Positions 7,990 to 15,811 of a DNA stretch of 64,000 nucleotides are shown here, one piece after another. The notes below the pieces were generated by a model. The model saw only the letters and a program-made list of their open reading frames with translations, made no database searches and was not told the DNA's origin. Numbering within the stretch: position 1 is the stretch's first letter; the number at the start of each line of letters is the position of its first letter. This stretch comes from Bacillota bacterium. GTDB lineage: Bacteria > Bacillota > Clostridia > Acetivibrionales > DTU013. The position numbers and the translations under genes are program-made. The DNA lies in NCBI GenBank assembly GCA_023433505.1, contig JAEZCO010000035.1:62001-126000 (forward strand). The letters run 5' to 3'.

Positions 7990-10440
7990 CTATTCGACCA
8001 GCAGCGAGCTTATTTTTTCTATATATTGCCCTGAAATATCTTCTGCAGCTTCGGGCGTGCTTCCTTCCGAATAGACACGGAACATGGGCATATCGGCGTC
8101 AGGCAGCACCAATGCCCAGCCGTTTTCTACGATAAACCGCACACCGTCCAGAAGCTCCACCTTATCCGCCTGCTTTTCGGTTATCAGCGACCGCATGATC
8201 CGGCCCTTCAGTTCCCAGGGGCAGGGGATGCTTTTTTTGCTGATATAAAAGCCGGGTATCTCTTTAATGGTCTCCTCCAGGGAGGTGTCATAAGCACAAA
8301 GGTATTCCACAATTTTGACGAGCCCCGCAAGGGCGTCGAAATTTAATAAAAACTGGGTCATCTTATCCTGTTCCCTGTTTTTAAAAAGGTTATAATTCAG
8401 CATTTGTTCCATAACCGCCTGGGGAGAGGTCTTGGTCCTTACCACTTTTCCCCTGTGCCTGGCTGCCAGCTTCTCGATGACGGATGGGGCCGATATCGGA
8501 ACAACAACCTCAGCCTCCTTTATTGTCTTGAACAGGATAACGGAGGACAAGGCCAGGAATAGATCATCCTTGATAATATTTCCCGACCGATCAATCAGAA
8601 TAAGGGTCTCGCCGTTACTGTCCAAATAAGCGCCCAGGTCGGTATCCCGCTTTTTGATTTCATCGACCACGGCGTCCATGGAGTTCATGTTGGAGGAGGA
8701 AAAGCTGAACACCCTGCAGCCGATGTCCGTGAGCATGGGCACGATTACCGAAATTACAAAATTTGACGGAGACACCACGCATACGCTGGGGGACTTCTCC
8801 TTAATCCGGGTGAAATCCACTTCATTTAATATCATCCGGGCATAATATACCGTAAAGTCCGTAATGTTGTTCAACCGGCTGATTTCGTCACCGGAACAGC
8901 GTTTGAAGTCTTCACGGAAAAATGCGTTTTCGATTTTCCGCTCAAGCACGCGGCTGACGGTGGCGCCTTTTGCGTCCATGAAGTCCACCTTGAGCCTGTT
9001 TGGATTGTCATCACCCAGCTTTATATGGATGCCGCCCTCCACGGAAAGAAAATTGATGGCATGGCGGGAAATAGGGGTGAGGAGGCTACTCAGGTTATAA
9101 ACCTCGACGCCTACCGACAAGATGCCGGAAATAAAGGCGTGCTTGAACATTCTTGCTGAATTGGAGGTAGTGGAGCTCACCACTACCCGGGTGCCCTTTT
9201 TGAATATGGAGCCGTATGCTGCGCCAAGGCGTGTGGCAAATTCTGGTGTGATGTCGACATTGATGATGCCTGAAAGACCGCTTTCGCCGAAAATGGACTT
9301 TGACAGGCGCGAGCCCCAGATCAGATTTCTGTCCACGATGGAAAGGGGGTCTACGGACTTGTTGGGCCATATTTTTATATTGGGCTTTACGATTGCCCTC
9401 TCGTTAATAACACAATCATCGCCAATGACGGAATTTTCAAAGACAGAAACATAGTGCTTCAGTTGGACCCGGTTGCAGAGGATGGCGCCTCTTATTTCCG
9501 AGCCGAAATCGATATAGTTTCCGTTCCAGATGACACTTTTCTTGATGGACACTTCGTCTTCCACAATATTGTTGTCTCCCAGCACGCTGTGGTTCTCGAT
9601 ATTGGTGCCGTTGCCTATCCTGCAGTTTGCACCGATAACGCAGGGCCCGTTTATTTCGGCATTCGGTTCAATTTTGGTGCCCGGTCCGACCCAGACATTT
9701 TTTTTATACTCTTCACCATTTATTTTTATATTGATTTTACCGCTCATGACATCATAATGGGCTTGGAGATAAGAGCTCAAATCTCCGATATCATACCAGT
9801 AACCGGTCATTATGTATCCGTACATGGACATTTTCATCGAAAGAAGCTGTGGAAACAATTCCAGGCTGAAATCATATTTATCGCCGGGAGGGATAAGGTC
9901 CAGTACTTCAGGCTCAAGCACGTAAGTGCCCGTATTTACCGTATCGCTGAAAACCTCCCCCCAGCTGGGCTTTTCCAAAAAACCGGTAATGAAGCCGCTT
10001 TCGTCAGTCAAAACGACGCCATATTCCAGAGGGACGTCCACCCTTGCAAGGACCAGCGTGGCCTTTGAATTCTTTGCATGGTGAAACTGGAGGGCCGCCG
10101 TCAAATCAAGATTTGTAAGGGAATCGCCGCTTATGACGATAAACGTGTCGTCCAGGAACCTGGCGGCATTTTTTACGCTGCCTGCGGTACCTAGAGGTGT
10201 ATCCTCGGTGAAATAGGTGAGTGATACGCCATGGGCTGAGCCGTTTCCAAAATACTGGCGGATTTTTTGCGGCAAATATGCCAGAGTGACCGCTATATCG
10301 GTTATTCCATGTTTTTTCAGCCGGTCAATCACATGTTCCATGACCGGTATATTCATGATCGGGACCATGGGCTTGGGCAAATCACATGTGAGAGGACGGA
10401 GTCTGGCGCCTTCTCCCCCTGCCATAATAACAGCTTTCAA
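7990..10440 (-). CDS. Mannose-1-phosphate guanylyltransferase / phosphomannomutase-like fusion
   Basis: 816 aa in three parts: a nucleotidyltransferase domain at about 1-235 (MKAVIMAGGEGARLRPLT, ISGDSLTNLDL), left-handed beta-helix hexapeptide repeats at about 250-370 (GPCVIGANCRIGNGTNIENH), and a phosphohexomutase-like region at about 378-816 starting FGESGLSG. The first part should make an NDP-sugar, probably GDP-mannose, from the sugar-1-phosphate. In the mutase part the usual TASHNP-like phosphoserine loop is not visible; the matching place reads SSTTSNSARMFKHAF. That half may be regulatory or inactive, as in related fusions of this type. The start is TTG after a GGGGGG-rich binding site. 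It follows the small unknown gene by 43 bases. Confidence 0.88.
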   Translation of the reverse strand: MKAVIMAGGEGARLRPLTCDLPKPMVPIMNIPVMEHVIDRLKKHGITDIAVTLAYLPQKIRQYFGNGSAHGVSLTYFTEDTPLGTAGSVKNAARFLDDTFIVISGDSLTNLDLTAALQFHHAKNSKATLVLARVDVPLEYGVVLTDESGFITGFLEKPSWGEVFSDTVNTGTYVLEPEVLDLIPPGDKYDFSLELFPQLLSMKMSMYGYIMTGYWYDIGDLSSYLQAHYDVMSGKINIKINGEEYKKNVWVGPGTKIEPNAEINGPCVIGANCRIGNGTNIENHSVLGDNNIVEDEVSIKKSVIWNGNYIDFGSEIRGAILCNRVQLKHYVSVFENSVIGDDCVINERAIVKPNIKIWPNKSVDPLSIVDRNLIWGSRLSKSIFGESGLSGIINVDITPEFATRLGAAYGSIFKKGTRVVVSSTTSNSARMFKHAFISGILSVGVEVYNLSSLLTPISRHAINFLSVEGGIHIKLGDDNPNRLKVDFMDAKGATVSRVLERKIENAFFREDFKRCSGDEISRLNNITDFTVYYARMILNEVDFTRIKEKSPSVCVVSPSNFVISVIVPMLTDIGCRVFSFSSSNMNSMDAVVDEIKKRDTDLGAYLDSNGETLILIDRSGNIIKDDLFLALSSVILFKTIKEAEVVVPISAPSVIEKLAARHRGKVVRTKTSPQAVMEQMLNYNLFKNREQDKMTQFLLNFDALAGLVKIVEYLCAYDTSLEETIKEIPGFYISKKSIPCPWELKGRIMRSLITEKQADKVELLDGVRFIVENGWALVLPDADMPMFRVYSEGSTPEAAEDISGQYIEKISSLLVE

Positions 10441-10483
10441 TACATAAACACCCCCCTGACAAATTTACCCTCTTCTCTTCTAT

Positions 10484-10864
10484 TTATTCAATAAAAGTCG
10501 GGAAAATCCTGCCTCCATTTTCCTTTATTATGTCGGTGGCAGCTTCTTTTTTATCATCTTCTACCGCTGCGATCAGCTTTGTGCAAACGGACCTGGAGTC
10601 ACCGGTGTGGGCTAAGCCGCTTACAGCCGTTGCGGCATCAACCAGAGAAGAACTGTTGGGCTTCAGCATGCCGCCGCCGGACCTGGTTACCAAAGGCGGC
10701 AGGCAGGAGACATCCGTGGCATCTCCGGCGATTTCGACGGAATATTCATAGTCGTATGCACCGGACATATCGAGATAAACTTTTGAAAAGCCTGCTTCCA
10801 TCATGGCTTTGAGTGCTTTTTTCGCTTCGTGCATGTTCTCAAAATATGCATTTATTCGCGGCAT
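10484..10864 (-). CDS. Unknown 126-aa protein, possibly general-stress-protein-17M-like
   Basis: A small soluble protein with no signal peptide. Its N-terminal 35 residues (INAYFENMHEAKKALKAMM) have the alternating look of a ferredoxin-like fold as in YflT/GSP17M proteins, then a Ser/Gly-rich middle and a C-terminal helix (LIAAVEDDKKEAATDIIKENGG). I do not recognise a function. GGGAGGAAA precedes the ATG, so the gene is probably real. It is first in the leftward group with the ManC-like fusion and the pseudouridine synthase. Confidence 0.75.
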   Translation of the reverse strand: MPRINAYFENMHEAKKALKAMMEAGFSKVYLDMSGAYDYEYSVEIAGDATDVSCLPPLVTRSGGGMLKPNSSSLVDAATAVSGLAHTGDSRSVCTKLIAAVEDDKKEAATDIIKENGGRIFPTFIE

Positions 10865-10984
10865 GGTATTTTCCTCCCAGGTGTGGGTGTTGTAATATTA
10901 TCTATAGTTTTTGACATTGAGGGCTAATTATGTACAATTGATGTATATAAACATAAGTTTTTTTCCAAAGGAAGATATTTTATC

Positions 10985-11013
10985 TTTTATCCTGAAGAAT
11001 TATTTGGTATAAT
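10985..11013 (+). promoter_or_regulatory. Probable extended -10 promoter of the c-di-AMP riboswitch
   Basis: TGGTATAAT ends at 11013, an extended -10 element, with a weak -35 region near 10985-10990. Another candidate, TTGACA (10911) with TACAAT (10933-10938), lies upstream. Either would transcribe the riboswitch leader. Confidence 0.5.
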
Positions 11014-11064
11014 GTCGATGGCAGGAAAATAAATCCGTAACTGCCATAGAAAAAAACGGTTGCG

Positions 11065-11240
11065 GAAATAAATTTTTCCTCCACACTGAATCCTTTGTAA
11101 ATCCAAAACAAAGGAGCGGGGGATATCCAATTGGGGTGAATCGGTGATGAAATCAGGGTTATAGGACAAGCTTGGTTTCATTACGGAAGGAAGTCTCTTC
11201 TGCCTAACCCGTCAACTAACCTCGTAAGTGGCCTGGAGAG
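11065..11240 (+). promoter_or_regulatory. c-di-AMP riboswitch (ydaO-yuaA type)
   Basis: The leader holds the conserved blocks of the ydaO class: GGGGGATATCCAA with GGGGTGAATC (about 11118-11141), ATAGGACAAG (about 11161-11170) and AACCCGTCAACTAACCTCGT (11206-11225). The class senses cyclic di-AMP and commonly turns off wall hydrolase and ion transport genes. It ends just before the ribosome binding site of a wall-binding protein gene, a typical target. Confidence 0.88.
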
Positions 11241-11250
11241 GAGTTGTAAG

Positions 11251-12363
11251 ATGCACAGAAAGAGACTTGTTTTCGCCGCAGTAATGATTACATCAGTTGT
11301 TTTTCTACTTGGTTCTGCTTCAGTGTCAGCGTCTTCCACGGTTTTGAAGAAAGAAATGCAAGGGAGCGAAGTTACTTCACTGCAAAAAGATCTTAAAAAG
11401 CTCGGATATCTATCCACGGAGCCTACGGGTTTTTTTGGCGATGCTACGGCTGAAGCGGTGAAGAAGCTTCAAAAAGAGTACGGGTATGATGCGGACGGAG
11501 TGGTTGGAAGCACCACAATATCCCTCATAGACAGGATGCTTGGGAGAAACCTTGATGCAAAGTCTGCATCGGGTGACAGCAAACAGGCAGCAGGTGTCTT
11601 GAAGGAAGGAATGGAAGGCAGCACCGTAACTACCTTGCAGAAGAATCTGGCCAAGCTTGGTTTTCTTACCGCCGCACCTACGGGATACTTTGGAGAAGCT
11701 ACAGCAGCGGCTGTGACAAAGCTTCAGAAAAAGTATGGTTACCAGCCGGATGGTATGGCAGGGAGCAGTACTCAGACACTAATCACGAAGTTGATTAACG
11801 AAACGAGCAAAACAACCACTGCTGCAAAAACCACAGCCGCCAAAACAACGGCAGCCAAGGCTACGACCAAGGCAGCCGCTACCACCGGGTTTAAAGTCTC
11901 CTGGAGTAAAGCCTCCAAAATCTTTGCCGTTGGCACTACCGCCACAGTATATGACATAGCGTCAGGCTTGAGTTTTAAAATCAAGAGAACATATGGGCAT
12001 AATCATGCTGATAGCGAGCCGCTTACAGCCAAAGACACAGCGACAATGAAGAAGGTGTTCGGCGGTGAATGGAGCTGGGACAGAAGAGCGGTCATTATCA
12101 CTGTGGGCGATACGAAGATGGCTGCGTCAATGGCTGGTATGCCTCATGCCGGCCTCGAAAAGTATGCGGCTAACAAAACCGTCAGTTCGAGAAGCGGCGG
12201 ATTTGGCAGAGGTGAGAATCTGGATGCGGTAAAAGGGAATAACATGAGCGGTCATGTCGATGTTCATTTTTACGGCAGCAAAACGCACGGGACCAACAAA
12301 ACCGACAGCGCGCACCAGAAAATGGTGAACAAAGCAACTGAATGGGCGAAGAAAAACCTTTAA
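11251..12363 (+). CDS. Exported peptidoglycan-binding protein with two PG_binding_1 domains
   Basis: 370 aa: signal peptide (residues 1-27, ending SVSAS), two PG_binding_1 repeats at about 30-93 and 110-173 (each with LQKxLxKLGxL..PTGxFG and an AVxKLQKxYGY block), an Ala/Thr/Lys-rich flexible linker at about 183-212, and a C-terminal domain of about 155 residues (FKIKRTYGHNHADSEPL, WSWDRRAVIITVG, HVDVHFYGSKTHG). The C-terminal domain recurs in clostridial wall proteins; conserved His and Asp residues hint at a metal-dependent hydrolase, but that is inference. The c-di-AMP leader suggests turgor or wall-stress control. GAGAGGAG precedes the ATG. Confidence 0.85.
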   Translation: MHRKRLVFAAVMITSVVFLLGSASVSASSTVLKKEMQGSEVTSLQKDLKKLGYLSTEPTGFFGDATAEAVKKLQKEYGYDADGVVGSTTISLIDRMLGRNLDAKSASGDSKQAAGVLKEGMEGSTVTTLQKNLAKLGFLTAAPTGYFGEATAAAVTKLQKKYGYQPDGMAGSSTQTLITKLINETSKTTTAAKTTAAKTTAAKATTKAAATTGFKVSWSKASKIFAVGTTATVYDIASGLSFKIKRTYGHNHADSEPLTAKDTATMKKVFGGEWSWDRRAVIITVGDTKMAASMAGMPHAGLEKYAANKTVSSRSGGFGRGENLDAVKGNNMSGHVDVHFYGSKTHGTNKTDSAHQKMVNKATEWAKKNL

Positions 12364-12380
12364 GAAGGTTTTGAATGACT

Positions 12381-12415
12381 TCCGGTTGGGCATTGGCCCG
12401 GCCGGATTTTTTTTT
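12381..12415 (+). terminator. Intrinsic terminator after the wall protein
   Basis: TCCGG...GGGC / GCCC...CCGGA forms a GC-rich stem over 12381-12406 followed by nine T residues. Confidence 0.85.
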
Positions 12416-12420
12416 GCGCT

Positions 12421-12452
12421 TTGCTGAGCAGCTGCCTTCCACCTTGAAGCAG
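12421..12452 (+). pseudogene. 32-base fragment of a helicase coding region
   Basis: These 32 bases match 29 of 32 positions in the HRDC-region coding sequence of the helicase gene at 39031-39062. In the same frame they encode AEQLPSTLKQ, and two of the three differences are silent. It is too short to be a gene and most likely is a relic of a lost helicase paralogue. It sits between the terminator and the riboswitch promoter. Confidence 0.5.
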
Positions 12453-12522
12453 GGACGGGGGTGTATTTTTGTCCTTGGCCGACGAGTATCGTAAAAAACT
12501 ATAAAAATTCACAATATTTTTC

Positions 12523-12552
12523 GTGACAAAAGGATTATTTATAGGGTATAGT
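12523..12552 (+). promoter_or_regulatory. SigA-type promoter of the cobalamin island
   Basis: GTGACA (12523-12528) and TATAGT (12547-12552) are 18 bases apart. The start point would be near 12559, just before the cobalamin riboswitch. Confidence 0.6.
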
Positions 12553-12575
12553 TGTCATAAAATCAAATATAAAAA

Positions 12576-12745
12576 CAGGTGTCAGCAGAGTCCTTAGAGT
12601 ATAGGCTGTGCTGGTGAAAAGGGAAGTGGGTTGGAAGCCCACGCGGTCCCGCCGCTGTAAAAGAGGAGTTCCTTCAGGAATGCCACTGGGAAACCAGGAA
12701 GGCAGGAGGAGCGATGACGCTTGAGCCAGAAGACCTGCCTGTTTT
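12576..12745 (+). promoter_or_regulatory. Cobalamin (B12) riboswitch
   Basis: Conserved elements in order are GTGCTGGTGAAAAGGGAA, GGTCCCGCCGCTGT, TGCCACTGGG (about 12681-12690) and the B12 box AGCCAGAAGACCTGCC (12724-12739). This class binds adenosylcobalamin or related corrinoids and lowers expression of transport and synthesis genes. A terminator lies about 75 bases downstream, so control is probably transcriptional over the entire chelatase island. Confidence 0.96.
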
Positions 12746-12788
12746 GAAGCACCCATTAAACTCTACGAGCGATAGAGAGGTGATAAGA

Positions 12789-12830
12789 ATGAAATTTTTT
12801 AATAGTTTCATATTTAAGAATACCTCTTAG
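12789..12830 (+). CDS. Possible 13-aa leader peptide overlapping the riboswitch terminator
   Basis: ATG at 12789 reads MKFFNSFIFKNTS and stops at 12830. GAGAGGTG lies at good spacing upstream. The stop falls inside the 5' half of the terminator, so a translating ribosome would interfere with that hairpin. It could be a leader peptide or chance; there is no homology evidence. Confidence 0.3.
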   Translation: MKFFNSFIFKNTS

Positions 12831-12856
12831 CTTGTTTTGGCGGGAGGTATTTTTTT
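12819..12856 (+). terminator. Riboswitch-linked intrinsic terminator
   Basis: AATACCTC (12819-12826) pairs with GAGGTATT (12844-12851), followed by a T-run. It separates the riboswitch from btuR and is the likely expression platform. Confidence 0.82.
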
Positions 12857-12935
12857 ATTGCCCTTACAAAACAGGCCGGAGTGAGAAAGCCGGGGAAAAT
12901 GATAAATATTTAATTGCCTTAAGGAAGCGGATAAA

Positions 12936-13463
12936 ATGAATGGTTTGGTGCATATTTACACAGGAAACGGAAAGGGAAAGACGACAGCGGCGGTGGGGCT
13001 TGGCGTTAGGGCCTGCGGCAGGGGAATGAAGGTGCTGATGGTCCAGTTTCTCAAAGGAAGGGAAACCGGAGAAATGAAGGCGCTGCAAAGACTCAGCCCG
13101 GATTTTGAACTCTACAGGCAGAAGGAGACGGCGAAATTTACCTGGAACATGACACCGCAAGAGCTGGAGGAGATGGGGAAGAATATCTCCGGACTGTTTG
13201 CGCTTGCCGTAAAAGAAGCCATGGAGGGAAAAAGGGATATGCTCATCCTGGATGAAATCATGGCGTCGGTTACGTCGGGACTGATCCCGCTGGAGGAGGT
13301 TCTGGATTTCGTCCGGAAAAAGCCCTCCGGACTTGAGCTGGTGATGACTGGGAGGGACGCTCCCCCGGAGCTTGCGCAACTGGCAGATTACATATCTGAA
13401 ATAAAGCCTGTAAAGCATCCTCTGGAATTTGGCATCGCAGCAAGGGAAGGCATTGAATTTTAA
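12936..13463 (+). CDS. btuR: Corrinoid adenosyltransferase (CobA/CobO/BtuR type)
   Basis: A 175-aa cytoplasmic enzyme that transfers the adenosyl group of ATP to Co(I) corrinoids. The ATP-binding loop IYTGNGKGKTTAAVG is at residues 6-20, MVQFLKG follows, and DMLILDEIMASV is the Walker-B-like region; length is normal for the family. AAGGAAG precedes the ATG. It is the first structural gene after the cobalamin riboswitch, so imported or remodelled corrinoids can be adenosylated. Confidence 0.95.
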   Translation: MNGLVHIYTGNGKGKTTAAVGLGVRACGRGMKVLMVQFLKGRETGEMKALQRLSPDFELYRQKETAKFTWNMTPQELEEMGKNISGLFALAVKEAMEGKRDMLILDEIMASVTSGLIPLEEVLDFVRKKPSGLELVMTGRDAPPELAQLADYISEIKPVKHPLEFGIAAREGIEF

Positions 13464-13512
13464 TGCCCGGCGGAAATGGTAAACGGGGAGTACAGATGCA
13501 AGGAGGAAATTC

Positions 13513-14163
13513 ATGAAGAGAGGCTTTATATTTGTTTTAGCAGCGGCCGCCCTATTGGCTTTTGCTATGGCAGGTTGCGGGAGCAGTGCGGAAAAAGGCG
13601 TGACGACTCAAGAGAGCACAACCTCCGCCAAAGCGGAACAGGAAGAGACAACCCGAGCGGATACGGGTGAAACACAGACAACAAGCATACAGGCGGAAGG
13701 CACACAAGAGCCGGTAAGCAGCCTGGGTGAAAGTGAAAGCAGCGCCCCGGAAGCTTCGCAGGCGAAGGAGGGCTTCCCTGTAAGCGTAACGGACATGCTT
13801 GGAAATAAGGTGAAGCTTGAAAAAAAACCTGAAAAAATCGCCGTTATTTCGGCAGGACTGCTGGAACTGTTCCATTCAGCAAAAGGGGTCTCCATCTGTG
13901 CCCCTGACCCTGAGGAAGGAAAGGAAGAGGCTGCTTTTTCAAAAGACCTGCCAAAAATAGGAAAGGCTTCAAATCCTGATATCATTGCCATCCTTGAGCT
14001 TGAGCCGGACCTTGTCATCGCTGAGGCAGGCGTGCAAAACGAAGTGATCTCAATACTGCGGAAAAACGATATCGTCGTCATTGCACTGAAATCAGACGGC
14101 GGCGAAAATAGTGAAAAATCCCTGGCGTTGATGAAAAAGGCCGCCGGGATCGAAGAAAAATAA
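13513..14163 (+). CDS. Half-length BtuF/FecB-like lipoprotein
   Basis: 216 aa: a lipoprotein signal (FAMAGCGSS lipobox), a Ser/Thr/Glu-rich spacer to about residue 90, then only the N-terminal lobe of a class III periplasmic binding protein (VTDMLGNKVKLEKKPEKIAV, LPKIGKASNPDIIAILELEP). It ends at the interlobe helix (ALMKKAAGIEEK); the C-terminal lobe of about 130 residues is missing. The stop is clean and a second full-length binding protein starts 19 bases later. It may be a truncated relic or a working single-lobe protein. AAGGAGG precedes the ATG. Confidence 0.8.
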   Translation: MKRGFIFVLAAAALLAFAMAGCGSSAEKGVTTQESTTSAKAEQEETTRADTGETQTTSIQAEGTQEPVSSLGESESSAPEASQAKEGFPVSVTDMLGNKVKLEKKPEKIAVISAGLLELFHSAKGVSICAPDPEEGKEEAAFSKDLPKIGKASNPDIIAILELEPDLVIAEAGVQNEVISILRKNDIVVIALKSDGGENSEKSLALMKKAAGIEEK

Positions 14164-14181
14164 TTTGAAGGGAGCATGTTT

Positions 14182-15648
14182 ATGTTAAAAAAACGCACGA
14201 AATTATTGTCAGTAATGATCATTTGTATTTTTGTTCTTTCCTCGATTACGGTTGCAGGAGCGCAGACCACCATCCAGGTGGATGTCAACGGAAGGGCGCT
14301 GGCTCTGGGAAGCGCTCAGCCCTATGTGTCCTCCGGCGCTTTGATGGTCCCGTTGAAGTCTCTTTCCGAGGCCTTGGGGGGCAATGTATCCTGGGATACC
14401 GTCAATAAGAACATCACAGTTTTGCGCGGCAATAACGTATATCTCCTCAAACAGGGGAAAGGCACCGTATACGCCAACGGAAGAGCTTTCAAGCTCAGCG
14501 GCCTGTCTGTTGTTAAAGCCGGGACCACGTATGTTCCGCAGGATTTTATTCAAGTCGTATTCGGGCTGAACTCCGCCTATGACAGCAAGACCTCCAAACT
14601 GAGCATCAAAATGAAAAGCTTGCCGGTCTATTTCTCGGAAAGCTTCAAGGTGGAATACCTGGACAACGGCTGCAAGCTGGTGACGGACGCGGAGAATCAG
14701 AGGCTGCTTCTGGTGCCTCAAGGCATGACGGCGCCTAAAAATGTAAAGGCGGACAGAATCATCAGCATTCCTGTAAAAAATGTCATGGCCGCATCCACCA
14801 CGCAGGTAGGCCCTTTGATCAAGCTTGGCGTTTTCAGCAGCCTCAAGGCGGTGACAACAAGCGGCGGCAATTGGAATACGCCGGCGGTCAACGATGCAAT
14901 CAAATCCGGCAAGATAAAATATGTCGGGGGAGAAGGAATGGGTGAGCCTGATTATGAGCAGGTCAAGGCGGCCAACCCGGACCTGATATTTATCTATACC
15001 GGCGACTACGGACAACAGTCTATTATGACAAAAGCCGATGAAATGGGCATCAATTCGGTAGTCAACAATGAATATCTGGAACCCCATTATCTTGGCCGCA
15101 TGGAGTGGGTCAAGTTTATGGGCGTGTTCTATGACAAGGAGCTGGCGGCGGAAAAAATCTTAAATGACGCAGTAAAGGAAATTGATACCGTTGCCGCAAA
15201 GGTGGAAGGCCTGAAAATGCCTAAGGTGGCTTGGGGCTCTTCCTACAAGGGCGTCGTCAACGTACCCAACGCAGGCTCCTATATCGCGAAATGGATTGAC
15301 ATCGCCGGAGGGGATTATGTGTTCAAAAATGTCGGCGCAGGGCAAACAAATACATCGCCGCTGAGCATGGAGGAGTTCTATGCCAAGGCCAAGGAAGCGG
15401 ATACTTTTGTCTATGCCTCCTCTGTCAACTATATGGCGAATCCCACCATTGAAGGCATTGTGAAGGACAATCCGCTGTTTGCCGACATCAAAGCCGTCAA
15501 GGACGGCAATGTTTATGCCTATTCCCCCGACTGGTGGGAGACCATCCCTGAGAGCGACCTGTTTGTAAAAAGCGTAGCCGGTATTTTCCATCCCGAAGCG
15601 TTTAAAGGCTATACACCGACAAAGCTGGTGAAGCTGCCCAGAAAATAA
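14182..15648 (+). CDS. Corrinoid/iron-siderophore-type binding protein fused to copper-amine-oxidase-N domain
   Basis: 488 aa: signal peptide (ICIFVLSSITVAGAQ), a Cu-amine-oxidase-N-like domain at about 30-150 (VPLKSLSEALGGNVSWD, YVPQDFIQVVFG), then a class III solute-binding domain at about 170-488 (DRIISIPVKNVMAAS, EPDYEQVKAANPDLIFIYTG, YAYSPDWWETIPESDL). No lipobox cysteine follows the signal peptide, so attachment may depend on the added domain, which is common in exported clostridial proteins. GAAGGGAG fits the ATG at 14182 better than the ATG two codons earlier. Its place before permease and ATPase genes marks it as the transporter's binding protein. Confidence 0.85.
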   Translation: MLKKRTKLLSVMIICIFVLSSITVAGAQTTIQVDVNGRALALGSAQPYVSSGALMVPLKSLSEALGGNVSWDTVNKNITVLRGNNVYLLKQGKGTVYANGRAFKLSGLSVVKAGTTYVPQDFIQVVFGLNSAYDSKTSKLSIKMKSLPVYFSESFKVEYLDNGCKLVTDAENQRLLLVPQGMTAPKNVKADRIISIPVKNVMAASTTQVGPLIKLGVFSSLKAVTTSGGNWNTPAVNDAIKSGKIKYVGGEGMGEPDYEQVKAANPDLIFIYTGDYGQQSIMTKADEMGINSVVNNEYLEPHYLGRMEWVKFMGVFYDKELAAEKILNDAVKEIDTVAAKVEGLKMPKVAWGSSYKGVVNVPNAGSYIAKWIDIAGGDYVFKNVGAGQTNTSPLSMEEFYAKAKEADTFVYASSVNYMANPTIEGIVKDNPLFADIKAVKDGNVYAYSPDWWETIPESDLFVKSVAGIFHPEAFKGYTPTKLVKLPRK

Positions 15649-15662
15649 AGCCCATCCGGTCC

Positions 15663-15721
15663 GCCGGTTTCCGGCAGGGCCGGATCCCAACGGAGGCCGC
15701 CGTTTACGGAGGCCTCCGCGT
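15663..15721. repeat. Pair of GC-rich palindromes between binding protein and permease genes
   Basis: GGAGGCC (15693-15699) and GGCCTCC (15712-15718) pair, and CCGCCGGTTTCCGG upstream is also self-complementary. There is no T-run. It may slow or protect the mRNA between genes of one operon. Confidence 0.4.
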
Positions 15722-15811
15722 GTGGGATATAAAGAAATTAACCGCATCGGGCGCCGTGGATACGGATAAAACTGTGCGGATGCGAACGAATATGTGATGG
15801 AGTGGGGACCG

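Noticed and set aside
11800..11885. Repetitive ACAACG/GCAGCC-like run as a possible repeat array
   Set aside because: It encodes the Ala/Thr/Lys linker of the wall protein; the repeats are codon-level low complexity, not an array.
15663..15721. GC-rich palindromes as a terminator within the importer genes
   Set aside because: No T-run follows and the next gene belongs to the same transporter, so termination is unlikely.
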